47,163 bases of DNA from Eubacteriales bacterium. GTDB taxonomy: Bacteria > Bacillota > Clostridia > UBA1381. Below the pieces are notes generated by a model. That model ran no database searches. It was not told the DNA's origin and saw only the letters and a program-made list of their open reading frames with translations. The stretch's first letter is position 1; every line of letters begins with the position of its first letter. The translations under genes and the position numbers were made by a program. This document shows, in pieces, positions 39,926 through 47,163 of this stretch. The DNA is taken from positions 1 to 47,163 of the forward strand of contig JAHAZB010000080.1 in NCBI GenBank assembly GCA_018384175.1. The letters are read 5' to 3'.

Positions 39926-40924
39926 ATGGCAAAGCTTGCAAAATTTCTTGACAAATATGATACAGTTGTTTTTGATATGGATGGTGTGGTAACAAGCGAG
40001 CAGAAATACTGGACTGCTGCAGCTCTTACCGTTTGGGAAAAATTGTTTTCTTCTGATTATTCAGTAGAACAGATGGCTTACAATTCACTTACAATACGAA
40101 AAAATGTATTTTGCGATGATAGGATAATTACCTTATTGAAGAAGAAGGGAGTAAACTCTAATTGGGATTTAGCGTATGTTGTATATGCAGTTTCAAAAAT
40201 ATATAATACTACAAACTTCCACGAAATTTTTGAGTTATGCAGTAACTTCGGCAAAAATATCCTTGACGAGTATCCGGTAATTGATAAAGCACTCACTAAA
40301 GCAACTGGTGTAGATGGTTCGAGAAATGGAATTTTGTGGAATGATTTGATGATGACTTTTCAAAGCTGGTATCTTGGTGATGAACTTTACCAAACTACAT
40401 ATAATAGAGAGCCTGTAAATAAAGGGAAAACAGGACTTATATCAGATGAAAAACCTGTTATTGATATTGATGATTTAATATCAGTCTTCAAGCTGCTGTC
40501 GAATACAAACAAACGTCTCGCTATTGCAACCGGAAGACCATCTGCTGAGCTTATTACACCGATTAAAAATTTCGGAATTTATGACTGTTTTGCTAAAGAT
40601 GGAATTATAACATATGACCATGTTCAAGAGGTTGAATCGATGTTTGGAAAAACCTATTCAAAGCCTCATCCATATGTGTTTTTGAAAGCAATGCTTGGTG
40701 AGGACTATTCTGATAATGACATAATAAACGGGGAATATAACCATAGTTTATCAAGAAAAACACTTATAGTAGGTGATGCTGGTGCAGATATGTTTGCAGC
40801 TAAGGAAATGTGTGCGGATTTTTGTGCGGTGCTTACCGGAGTTGAGGGACAAGGTTCAAGAGCTTATTTCGAAAGCAATAATGCGGAATATATTCTTGAT
40901 TCCATCGAGGATTTTATTGAATAA
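39926..40924 (+). CDS. HAD superfamily hydrolase with large cap domain
   Basis: 332 aa. HAD motifs: TVVFDMDGVVTS (DxD), AIATGRPSAELI (motif II), KPHPYVFLKA (Lys) and LIVGDAGADMFAAK (DxxxD). An insert of about 180 residues after motif I forms a large helical cap, larger than in common phosphoglucomutase-like members. Expected to be a phosphatase. Substrate unknown. The phosphatase step next to HisB- and HisD-family genes recalls the order of late histidine biosynthesis, but nothing else supports a histidinol-phosphatase role. ATG at 39926 follows AAGGAGA. Confidence 0.85.
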   Translation: MAKLAKFLDKYDTVVFDMDGVVTSEQKYWTAAALTVWEKLFSSDYSVEQMAYNSLTIRKNVFCDDRIITLLKKKGVNSNWDLAYVVYAVSKIYNTTNFHEIFELCSNFGKNILDEYPVIDKALTKATGVDGSRNGILWNDLMMTFQSWYLGDELYQTTYNREPVNKGKTGLISDEKPVIDIDDLISVFKLLSNTNKRLAIATGRPSAELITPIKNFGIYDCFAKDGIITYDHVQEVESMFGKTYSKPHPYVFLKAMLGEDYSDNDIINGEYNHSLSRKTLIVGDAGADMFAAKEMCADFCAVLTGVEGQGSRAYFESNNAEYILDSIEDFIE

Positions 40925-40933
40925 GGCGGAAAG

Positions 40934-41485
40934 ATGATGAGAACAATTACACCACCTCTTAGCAAAGAGGATATAAAGACATTAAAAGCTGGCGACAGCG
41001 TCCTGATTACAGGAATTATATATACAGCAAGAGATGCTGCACACAAACGAATGTGTGAGGATTTTCAAAAAGGAATCCAATTTCCGTTTGATTTGCACGG
41101 ACAGATTATATATTACGCTGGGCCTTGTCCTGCAAAACCTGGAGAAGTAATAGGCTCTTGTGGTCCGACAACAGCAGGAAGAATGGATTCTTATACACCG
41201 CTTTTGCTAGAAAATGGTCTTTCTGGTATGCTTGGCAAAGGAGCCAGAAATGAAGCTGTTGTACAATCAATGACTGAAAATACATCGGTATATCTCGGCG
41301 CAACCGGCGGTGCAGGTGCATTGATGGCGGAATGTATTAAAAGTTCAGAGGTTGTTGCTTATCCTGAACTTGGAACGGAGGCAGTGCGAAAATTATACGT
41401 AGAAAATTTACCGTGTATTGTTCTGGTAGATTACAAAGGTAACGATATATATAAGTCCGGTCAGGAAAAATACAGGAGGTTATAA
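40934..41485 (+). CDS. Fumarate/tartrate hydratase beta subunit family protein
   Basis: 183 aa, the size of the C-terminal (beta) part of class I Fe-S fumarases and L-tartrate dehydratase. Signature parts: LKAGDSVLITGIIYTARDAA, HGQIIYYAGPCPAKPGEVIG, CGPTTAGRMDSYTP, GARNEAV and YLGATGGAGALMAECI. Normally the alpha subunit holding the [4Fe-4S] cluster is encoded just before; here a HAD hydrolase takes that place. Either alpha lies elsewhere on the chromosome, or this beta subunit has another job. Two adjacent ATGs (40934, 40937) follow AAGGCGG. The adenine deaminase gene starts 1 nt after its stop. Confidence 0.88.
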   Translation: MMRTITPPLSKEDIKTLKAGDSVLITGIIYTARDAAHKRMCEDFQKGIQFPFDLHGQIIYYAGPCPAKPGEVIGSCGPTTAGRMDSYTPLLLENGLSGMLGKGARNEAVVQSMTENTSVYLGATGGAGALMAECIKSSEVVAYPELGTEAVRKLYVENLPCIVLVDYKGNDIYKSGQEKYRRL

Positions 41486-41486
41486 A

Positions 41487-43142
41487 ATGAATAAAGAAAA
41501 GTTTATTGATATTGCTCTTTCGAATGAAATAGCTGACCTTGTAATAAAGAATGCAAAAATCGTTGATGTCTTTAACGGCAGAATTATTGAGGGAACTGTT
41601 GCTATCAGTGAAGATATAATTATCGGTATTGGTAACTACGAAGGTAAAGCTGAATATGATGCAAATGGTGCGTATCTTATGCCGGGATTTATCGACTCGC
41701 ACGTTCACATAGAATCGTCTATGGTTACTCCTGCTGAGTATGCAAGAGTAGTAATACCTAAAGGTGTAACGACTGCTATTTGTGATCCTCACGAGATTGC
41801 AAACGTGTGTGGTATAGATGGTGTTAAGTTTATGATGGATAATGCACGAAATGTTCCGCTTGATTTTAAGTTTATGCTTCCATCTTGCGTCCCTGCTGCT
41901 CCTTTTGAAGATGCCGGTGCGGTATTTACGGCTGCTGACACAAAAGAATATCTTGAAAAATACGATTTTCTCGGACTTGCAGAAATGATGAACTATCCCG
42001 GCGTTCTGTTTAAGGATGGGGAAGTCATGACAAAAATCTCAGCATCCAATATAGTCGATGGTCATGCTCCGGGAGTAAGCGGAAAAGAACTTTCTGCATA
42101 TGCCGGTCTCGGAATATGTTCTGACCATGAGTGTACAACACCTGAAGAAATGGAAGAAAAGATATCTGCCGGTATGTATGCATTACTCCGCTGCGGAAGA
42201 ATGTCCAGAGAATTTACTCAAATGGCTTCTAAAGTGAATAAATATAACGCTTCACGAGTTACATTCTGTACTGATGACAGAAACCTATCCGATATTATAG
42301 AAAGCGGTACAATTCAAAACTGTATAGTTACTGCAAATAGTGTGGGTATGGATATTTATGATGCTATTCGTGCAGCAAGTCTTAATGCGGCACAATGTTA
42401 TAAATTAGATAAGCTCGGTGCAATCGCACCCGGATATAAAGCTGATTTGGTTCTTGCAACAGACATATGTCCAAAAGAAATAATAGCTGTATGGAAATCC
42501 GGCGTTATTGCATATGATAATGCTGAATTAAAATTCAAAACACCGGAAGTTAACAAAACATCTGCTATATATGAATCTGTTAATATTGCACCTTTTTCTA
42601 AAGAAGAACTGATATGCGAGTTTTCTCAAGACAAACCTGTAATTTCTATCGAAGAAGGATCATTGCAGACAAGAAAAATATACAGGAACACAAAGGAAGG
42701 CTTATCTCATCTTGCAGTTATAGAACGCCACAAAAAAACAGGTAAAATCGGAACATGCTATGTAGATAACTACGGTATAAAGAATGGCGCAATTGCTTCT
42801 TGTATCGGACATGACTCTCACAATGTTACAGTTGTTGGTGATAGTGCAGATGATATGGCGATTGCAGTTAATCATTTAGGCAAGAATGGTGGAATTGCGG
42901 TTGTATCAAATGGCAAACTACTCGCAAAACTAGAATTACCAGTGGCGGGGTTAATGTCAGATAAGTCGGCAAATGACGTTGTTGCAGAGCATAACGCTAT
43001 TGACGAAGCAGCAAAAGCCCTTGATATAAATCCGAATCTTGACCCGTTTATGACGCTTGCTTTTTTATCCTTGCCGGTAATTCCCGAACTTAGACTTACC
43101 GCAAGAGGTCTATTTGACGTAACAAACTTTGATTTTATATAG
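41487..43142 (+). CDS. ade: Adenine deaminase
   Basis: 551 aa. It converts adenine to hypoxanthine and ammonia in purine salvage. Amidohydrolase metal motif GFIDSHVHIESSMVTPAEYA, then GVTTAICDPHEIANVCG, SDHECTTPEEMEEKISAG and FCTDDR (metal Asp). The C-terminal domain (GIKNGAIASCIGHDSHNVTV) is specific to Ade. A strong AGGAGG precedes the ATG. It is the last gene of the group running from the HisD-family gene. Confidence 0.95.
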   Translation: MNKEKFIDIALSNEIADLVIKNAKIVDVFNGRIIEGTVAISEDIIIGIGNYEGKAEYDANGAYLMPGFIDSHVHIESSMVTPAEYARVVIPKGVTTAICDPHEIANVCGIDGVKFMMDNARNVPLDFKFMLPSCVPAAPFEDAGAVFTAADTKEYLEKYDFLGLAEMMNYPGVLFKDGEVMTKISASNIVDGHAPGVSGKELSAYAGLGICSDHECTTPEEMEEKISAGMYALLRCGRMSREFTQMASKVNKYNASRVTFCTDDRNLSDIIESGTIQNCIVTANSVGMDIYDAIRAASLNAAQCYKLDKLGAIAPGYKADLVLATDICPKEIIAVWKSGVIAYDNAELKFKTPEVNKTSAIYESVNIAPFSKEELICEFSQDKPVISIEEGSLQTRKIYRNTKEGLSHLAVIERHKKTGKIGTCYVDNYGIKNGAIASCIGHDSHNVTVVGDSADDMAIAVNHLGKNGGIAVVSNGKLLAKLELPVAGLMSDKSANDVVAEHNAIDEAAKALDINPNLDPFMTLAFLSLPVIPELRLTARGLFDVTNFDFI

Positions 43143-43169
43143 ATTTTTTTGAAATGTTTTGAAAAAGCC

Positions 43170-43198
43170 TTGACAAAATGAAGAATTGCCGTTATAAT
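43170..43198 (+). promoter_or_regulatory. Perfect consensus promoter of tRNA-Asp
   Basis: TTGACA (43170-43175), 17-bp spacer, TATAAT (43193-43198); the tRNA starts 15 nt after the -10. Confidence 0.88.
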
Positions 43199-43212
43199 TT
43201 ATTAGACGGCAT

Positions 43213-43289
43213 GGCCCGGTAGTTCAGTTGGTTAGAACGCCAGCCTGTCACGCTGGAGGTCGTGGGTTCGAGCCCCATCCGGGTCGCCA
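43213..43289 (+). tRNA. tRNA-Asp (anticodon GTC)
   Basis: Cloverleaf drawn by eye: acceptor GGCCCGG with CCGGGTC, D arm with AGTTCAGTTGGTTAGA, anticodon stem CCAGC/GCTGG enclosing CTGTCAC (anticodon GTC at 43247-43249), T loop GTTCGAGCC, discriminator G and encoded CCA at the end. It is a single tRNA gene with its own promoter and terminator. Confidence 0.98.
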
Positions 43290-43295
43290 TGTTTT

Positions 43296-43320
43296 ATAGG
43301 GTACCGATAAGGTACCCTAT
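43296..43320 (+). terminator. Terminator after tRNA-Asp
   Basis: ATAGGGTACC and GGTACCCTAT form a perfect 10-bp stem with a GATAA loop. The T-run after it is interrupted (GTTTATGC), so some readthrough into the antiporter gene is likely. Confidence 0.75.
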
Positions 43321-43360
43321 GTTTATGCAATTTTATATTTACACATAAGGAGATGTTTTT

Positions 43361-44668
43361 ATGAGTACACTACTATCAGTATCTATTGCATTGCTTGCGG
43401 GATTGTTAATGACCCGTGTATTTAAGCCGTTGAAACTGCCTTCAGTTACAGCATATTTGATTGCTGGAGTACTGATTGGACCTTATTGCCTTGGCAATTT
43501 GGGTATAGATGGTCTTGGTTTTAGCACATCACATGCAGTTGAGGCACTTGGACTTGTGGCAGATGTAGCCCTTGGCTTTATTGCTTTTTCTATAGGTAGT
43601 GAATTCAGATTAGAAGATTTGAAGAAGACAGGAAAACAGGCACTGGTTGTTGGTATTTTTCAGGCAATTGTTGCAACGTTATTCGTTGACATTGCGCTGT
43701 TCTTAGCTCATCTTGTAATTCCTGAAAAACTTACACTTCCGCAGACACTTGTTATGGGAGCAATAGCTACTGCGACTGCTCCTGCAGCAACACTTATGGT
43801 TGTACGTCAGTATAAAGCAGACGGTCCTTTGACAAGGTTGTTACTTCCTATTGTTGCTCTTGACGATGCTGTTGGTCTTGTGGTATTTGCAGTATCCTTT
43901 GGTATCGCAAAGACGTTAATCTCTGGAAACCTTGATATGATATCAATTATTGTTAATCCAATCGTGGAGATTGTATGTTCGCTCGGTCTTGGCGCAATCA
44001 TGGGTTGGGTTCTTACTCAGCTTGAAAAGATGTTTAACTCAAATACAAACCGCCTTAATATGACTATTGCATTTGTATTTTTGACTGTTGCACTTTCGAT
44101 GCTTGATTTTCATATCGGACCTGTGCATATTAGCTTCTCATCACTACTTGTTTGTATGATGCTTGGAACAATGTTCTGCAATATTTGTCCTCTTTCGCAT
44201 GATTTAATGGAGAAATCTGACAAGTGGACATCTCCGCTTTTGGCGCTCTTCTTTGTAATAAGTGGCGCAGAACTTGAACTAAATGTATTTGCAGATATTT
44301 CAATTGTATTTATAGGACTTACATATATTATCTTCCGTTCACTAGGTAAATATTTTGGTGCTTTCTGGAGTGCTAAAATGGTAAATTGCGAACCAAGTAT
44401 ATGTAAGTATCTTGGTATTACCTTGTTTCCGCAGGCAGGTGTTGCTCTTGGTATGTGTGCATTAGCAGCTGCTTCTCCTGAAATGGGGGACCAGGGTGCA
44501 CTAATTAGAAATATTACACTATTTGCTGTTCTTATTTATGAGCTGTTCGGACCTTTGTTTACAAGACAGGCACTCACAGCGGCAGGGGATATTAAACCAA
44601 TCCCACATGAAGTTAAAAACCGCCGTCAGTCAAAGCTTGATATGGCAAAGAACAGAGATAATAAATAA
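43361..44668 (+). CDS. Cation:proton antiporter, CPA2/Kef type
   Basis: 435 aa with about 12 hydrophobic segments. LPSVTAYLIAGVLIGPYCLG in TM2 and IALFL...GAIATATAPAATLMVV, then LPIVALDDAVGLVVFAVSFG (the acidic ion-binding pair region) mark the Na+/H+ exchanger fold. There is no C-terminal TrkA-N domain, so it is a bare antiporter. It should exchange Na+ or K+ for H+. AAGGAGATG before ATG 43361. No separate promoter is evident; transcripts from tRNA-Asp may read in. The ClC gene follows 14 nt later. Confidence 0.9.
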   Translation: MSTLLSVSIALLAGLLMTRVFKPLKLPSVTAYLIAGVLIGPYCLGNLGIDGLGFSTSHAVEALGLVADVALGFIAFSIGSEFRLEDLKKTGKQALVVGIFQAIVATLFVDIALFLAHLVIPEKLTLPQTLVMGAIATATAPAATLMVVRQYKADGPLTRLLLPIVALDDAVGLVVFAVSFGIAKTLISGNLDMISIIVNPIVEIVCSLGLGAIMGWVLTQLEKMFNSNTNRLNMTIAFVFLTVALSMLDFHIGPVHISFSSLLVCMMLGTMFCNICPLSHDLMEKSDKWTSPLLALFFVISGAELELNVFADISIVFIGLTYIIFRSLGKYFGAFWSAKMVNCEPSICKYLGITLFPQAGVALGMCALAAASPEMGDQGALIRNITLFAVLIYELFGPLFTRQALTAAGDIKPIPHEVKNRRQSKLDMAKNRDNK

Positions 44669-44682
44669 GTCTCAGACAGGAG

Positions 44683-45945
44683 ATGGAAGATTTGTCCGTT
44701 ATTTACAATATAAAATTTTCTGTTGATTATGCAAAAACGTTTCTGAAATGGCTTGTGTTAGCTGTTATAGTAGGGGTAACAGGTGGTGTTGTTGGAAGCT
44801 TGTTCCACATCTGCGTAGATTATGCAACTGAATACAGGAACGAAAATGTATGGTTAATTTATCTTCTACCTCTTGGAGGGTTGATAATTACAGCAATATA
44901 TCGTGTTTTCAAAAACAAAGGAAAGCTCGATACTAACAGAGTGCTTGAAGCGGCTACAGAAGAAGAGAAAGTTCCGCTTGTTATGGCACCTCTTATCTTC
45001 GTATCAACAGTAATTACACATTTACTCGGAGGCTCGGCTGGCAGAGAAGGCGCTGCACTGCAGCTTGGTGGCAGTATTGGTTATAACATTGGTAGTCTTT
45101 TTAGGCTTAACAAGAATGATACGCATACGCTTATAATGTCTGGTATGAGTGCTGTGTTTTCAGCTCTTTTCGGTACACCTGTTACAGCAGCTATTTTTGC
45201 AATTGAGGTTCTAAGGGTTGGTGTAATGCATTATGCAGCCCTGGTTCCTTGTGTAATATCTGCCGCTACCGCTTTTTATGTTGCAGATATATTTGGAATC
45301 GCTCCAGTGCGTTTTGAATGTACTCCTATTAATATAACTGGTATTGATATTGCTACAAAAATTATCATAATTGCAATCATGTGTGCGTTAGTAAGTATAT
45401 TATTCTGTCTCACGATTAAAGCCTGTGAGCATTACAGCGAAAGATTTATTAAGAATAATTATTTACGTACATTTGTAGGAGCAGAAATCATTGTTCTGCT
45501 TACCGTTATTCTCAAGACTACAGACTATAATGGCGCAGGTATGGATATTATCAGCAGTGCAATTGCAGGAAACGCCGTACCTTTTGCTTTTTTGTTAAAA
45601 ATATTATTTACTGCAATTACCATTACTGCAGGTTTCAGAGGCGGAGAAATTGTTCCATCATTTTTTATCGGCTCAACATTTGGATGCTTTATCGGAGGGA
45701 TATTAGGGGTAGATTCCGGCTTTACAGCTGCCGTTGGTTTTGTTGCGGTGTTCTGTGGTGTTGTAAATTGTCCTGTTGCATCACTGATACTTGCCCTTGA
45801 AGTGTTTGGTTCAGATAATATTCTTATTTTTGCACTTGTATCTGCAATCAGCTATATGATGTCAGGATATTTCGGTTTGTATAAGAGCCAGAAAATTCTA
45901 TATTCTAAACTTTGTGACGAAAAGATTGATATTAGCACAAAATAA
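44683..45945 (+). CDS. ClC family anion transporter, probably fluoride/proton type
   Basis: 420 aa with about ten membrane segments. THLLGGSAGREGAALQLGGS contains the gating Glu of GREG; FGTPVTAAIFAIEV and FRGGEIVPSFFIGSTFGC are the other ClC filters. The segment VPLVMAPLIFVSTVITHLLG and the absence of a GSGIP motif recall the fluoride-exporting ClC-F group; Val follows the Glu where E. coli ClC has the proton Glu203. ATG 44683 touches its AGGAG, so the TTG at 44692 (9 nt away, in frame) may be the real start. It lies next to a cation/proton antiporter, a neighbour that also occurs under fluoride control elsewhere. No fluoride riboswitch was seen. Confidence 0.85.
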   Translation: MEDLSVIYNIKFSVDYAKTFLKWLVLAVIVGVTGGVVGSLFHICVDYATEYRNENVWLIYLLPLGGLIITAIYRVFKNKGKLDTNRVLEAATEEEKVPLVMAPLIFVSTVITHLLGGSAGREGAALQLGGSIGYNIGSLFRLNKNDTHTLIMSGMSAVFSALFGTPVTAAIFAIEVLRVGVMHYAALVPCVISAATAFYVADIFGIAPVRFECTPINITGIDIATKIIIIAIMCALVSILFCLTIKACEHYSERFIKNNYLRTFVGAEIIVLLTVILKTTDYNGAGMDIISSAIAGNAVPFAFLLKILFTAITITAGFRGGEIVPSFFIGSTFGCFIGGILGVDSGFTAAVGFVAVFCGVVNCPVASLILALEVFGSDNILIFALVSAISYMMSGYFGLYKSQKILYSKLCDEKIDISTK

Positions 45946-45988
45946 TTTTTTGCTACAAATCTGCATATATCATATTATTCTGTTTGTG

Positions 45989-46017
45989 TTGACATTATAT
46001 ATAAATAAAATTATAAT
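45989..46017 (+). promoter_or_regulatory. Consensus promoter of the 71-aa gene
   Basis: TTGACA (45989-45994), 17-bp spacer, TATAAT (46012-46017). It lies in the 100-nt AT-rich gap after the ClC gene. Confidence 0.85.
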
Positions 46018-46050
46018 CCTCTTGTAAAAAAAAGAATCAGGAGGATATAT

Positions 46051-46266
46051 ATGGATTTTACTTATGACTATTCTAAAACACCACAAGCTAAATACGACAA
46101 AACTCATACAACGTACATTGGCTTGAGAATTGAGGGTCATCGTGATGCGGATATTATAGCGGCACTTAAAGGTAAGGCAGAACAGACTGAAGTAAAGAGA
46201 TTAGTGCGCTTGGCACTGAATAAGTTAAATAACAAATATACGGATGCAAAAGCTGAAGTTATATAA
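46051..46266 (+). CDS. Small hypothetical protein
   Basis: 71 aa, not recognised by me. It has an aromatic N-terminus (FTYDYSKTPQAKYDKTH), a strand TYIGLRIEGHRD and two helices (ADIIAALKGKAEQTEVKRLV, RLALNKLNNKYT). The strand followed by two helices suggests a ribbon-helix-helix DNA-binding fold of the plasmid or phage accessory type, but this is a guess. Own consensus promoter and AGGAGG ribosome site show it is a real gene. The next hairpin is shared with the end of an IS3-like element. Confidence 0.75.
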   Translation: MDFTYDYSKTPQAKYDKTHTTYIGLRIEGHRDADIIAALKGKAEQTEVKRLVRLALNKLNNKYTDAKAEVI

Positions 46267-46304
46267 TGATGGTAGACACAAAAAAGTGTCTACCATCATT
46301 TTTT
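46266..46304 (+). terminator. Strong terminator after the 71-aa gene
   Basis: 46266-46279 and 46286-46299 are perfect 14-bp inverted copies around AAAAAA, followed by T to 46304. The left arm also contains the GTAGACAC end of the IS3-like remnant. Confidence 0.85.
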
Positions 46305-46890
46305 GGTATAATAAAATAAAGGAGTTGAATTCATAATGGGAAGACCAAAAGGTGTAACTAATACATTTTACACGAAAGAAGAAAAATTAGCTTTAGTTTT
46401 GCGTAATATGGTTGGATGGTTTCGGATATAGCTGTTTGGAAATCAATGAAAAGGATTGGTATTACAGGGTATGTAAGATAACAAAAAAGTCCTGAAACCT
46501 TAGGTTCAGAACATAACAGATATGCAAATATATTAAACAGAAAATTCTATGCAGATAAACCAATGCAAAAGATAGTAGCTGATGTTACCTACATAAAACA
46601 TAAAGGTAAATGGCACTACGTAACCTACTTAAATCATACAACGTAATTCAAAGTATGTCAAGAGCCGGAACGCCAAGAGATAATGCTGTTATTGAATCTT
46701 TCTTCGGAAGATTTAAAGATGTTCTGCGTTCGTACTTTCAATATTGGAAAAGTGATGCCTTGCAAAAAGTTATTGACAAAGCGGTGTATTACTTTAATTA
46801 CATAAAACCAGTAAGAAAACTAAAAAGAAAACCGCCTGTTCAATACAGACTCGAACAGGCAGCTTAAAATATTCTTTTTTTGTGTCTACA
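46270..46890 (+). mobile_element. Decayed IS3-family insertion sequence
   Basis: Left end GTAGACACAAAAAA (46272-46285) is inverted at the right end as TTTTTTTGTGTCTAC (46875-46889). Between them only pieces of the two IS3 frames remain, about half the usual 1.2-1.4 kb. No target duplication is evident. It is not autonomous. Confidence 0.7.
46336..46866 (+). pseudogene. IS3-family transposase remnant (orfA and orfB pieces)
   Basis: 46336-46431: 31-codon start of OrfA (MGRPKGVTNTFYTKEEKLAL) stopped by TAG, with AAAGGAG upstream. About 46520-46630: an OrfB integrase-core piece (NRYANILNRKFYADKPMQKI, VADVTYIKHKGKWHY) holding the first catalytic Asp. 46610-46866, in another frame: OrfB end (QSMSRAGTPRDNAVIESFFG with the catalytic Glu, then YYFNYIKPVRKLKRKPPVQY). 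The middle of OrfB, including the second Asp, is deleted and the frames are shifted. Confidence 0.85.
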
Positions 46891-46921
46891 AAGTATTGAC
46901 TACTTAAGCAAAAGCATCCGT

Positions 46922-47122
46922 TTATTTGTTATCAGTCCTGTTTGCAATATCTTCGGGAAAGAAATTAAAAATATCTGCATATGCGTCTCTCTCTTCGCTT
47001 GAATCAATAGGTGTCGGAGTAAGACCGGTACACTCTGTATTACTAGCAATATTCTTTGTGGTTATTCTGCTCATATTATAATCTTCTCTGAATGGTTTTT
47101 TGCTGTTCTTTTTCATATACAT
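46922..47122 (-). CDS. Small conserved-type hypothetical protein
   Basis: 66 aa (64 if the second ATG is used). Polar and acidic, without hydrophobic segments: KKPFREDYNMSRITTKNIAS, then TECTGLTPTPIDSSEERDAY and a DIFNFFPEDIA tail. Short proteins with a DYN and a CTGLxPTP motif occur in gut Clostridia, but I know no function. GGAAGGAG lies just upstream. The promoter would be near or past the window end (47163). A peptide precursor is conceivable but unsupported. Confidence 0.7.
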   Translation of the reverse strand: MYMKKNSKKPFREDYNMSRITTKNIASNTECTGLTPTPIDSSEERDAYADIFNFFPEDIANRTDNK

Positions 47123-47163
47123 ATCGCTCCTTCCTGTAATAATATTATTCCTCTGAATAATTA

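Noticed and set aside
46610-46866. 85-aa open frame as an independent gene
   Set aside because: It is the frame-shifted C-terminal end of an IS3 OrfB transposase with no own start signal.
1-47163. CRISPR arrays, rRNA genes, prophage
   Set aside because: No regularly spaced direct repeats, rRNA-like sequence or phage structural genes were seen anywhere in the window.

Overview
The window looks like a chromosomal segment of a spore-forming, anaerobic, low-GC Firmicute of class Clostridia, probably gut-associated. Reasons: a complete spoIIIA operon (AA-AH); a ferredoxin-dependent 2-oxoacid oxidoreductase; FeoAB iron uptake; consensus sigma-A promoters (TTGACA-17-TATAAT); strong AGGAGG-type ribosome sites; and a yicC-remA-gmk-rpoZ-priA-def-fmt block and an hrcA-grpE-dnaK-dnaJ block of Firmicute type. 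Species cannot be fixed from sequence alone.

Layout. 1-1.5 kb: AraC-type regulator and a small secreted protein. 1.6-9.4 kb: an aryl-acid / aromatic amino acid module: sodium:solute symporter, acyl-CoA ligase, then (after a terminator and a new promoter) IorA, IorB, phenylacetate-CoA ligase and a tandem ACT protein. 9.4-13.7 kb: housekeeping genes (Nudix, DJ-1, 5-formyl-THF cyclo-ligase, CPBP protease, TatD and its radical SAM partner). 13.7-19.4 kb: a metal island. On the minus strand a copper P-type ATPase with a C-terminal CopZ-like domain is followed by a DtxR-type regulator; on the plus strand lie feoA, feoB and a 51-aa Cys-rich FeoB-associated protein, with three TTAG-N6-CTAA boxes. 19.4-24.4 kb (minus): Asp23 and spoIIIAH to AA.

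24.6-30.4 kb: yicC-remA-gmk-rpoZ-priA-def-fmt, ended by an IS110-family element (about 30.4-31.9 kb, minus) whose long upstream non-coding end is a good bridge-RNA candidate. 31.9-37.9 kb: hemW, then CIRCE-controlled hrcA-grpE-dnaK and a separately promoted dnaJ. 37.9-43.1 kb: a HisD-family and a HisB-family protein, both with changes at expected active-site positions, a HAD hydrolase, a fumarase-type beta subunit without its alpha partner, and adenine deaminase. 43.2 kb: tRNA-Asp(GTC). 43.4-45.9 kb: CPA2-type cation/proton antiporter and a ClC protein resembling the fluoride-exporting subclass. 46-47.1 kb: small unknown genes and a decayed IS3-family element.

Most notable signals: an in-frame internal ribosome site and ATG inside copA that could yield free CopZ; the divergent HisD/HisB pair; the candidate bridge RNA with split promoter halves at the IS110 ends; the DtxR regulon architecture; and a dispersed repeat that supplies the ribosome site and start codon of two unrelated genes. 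All functional statements rest on motif recognition by eye; no database search was run.
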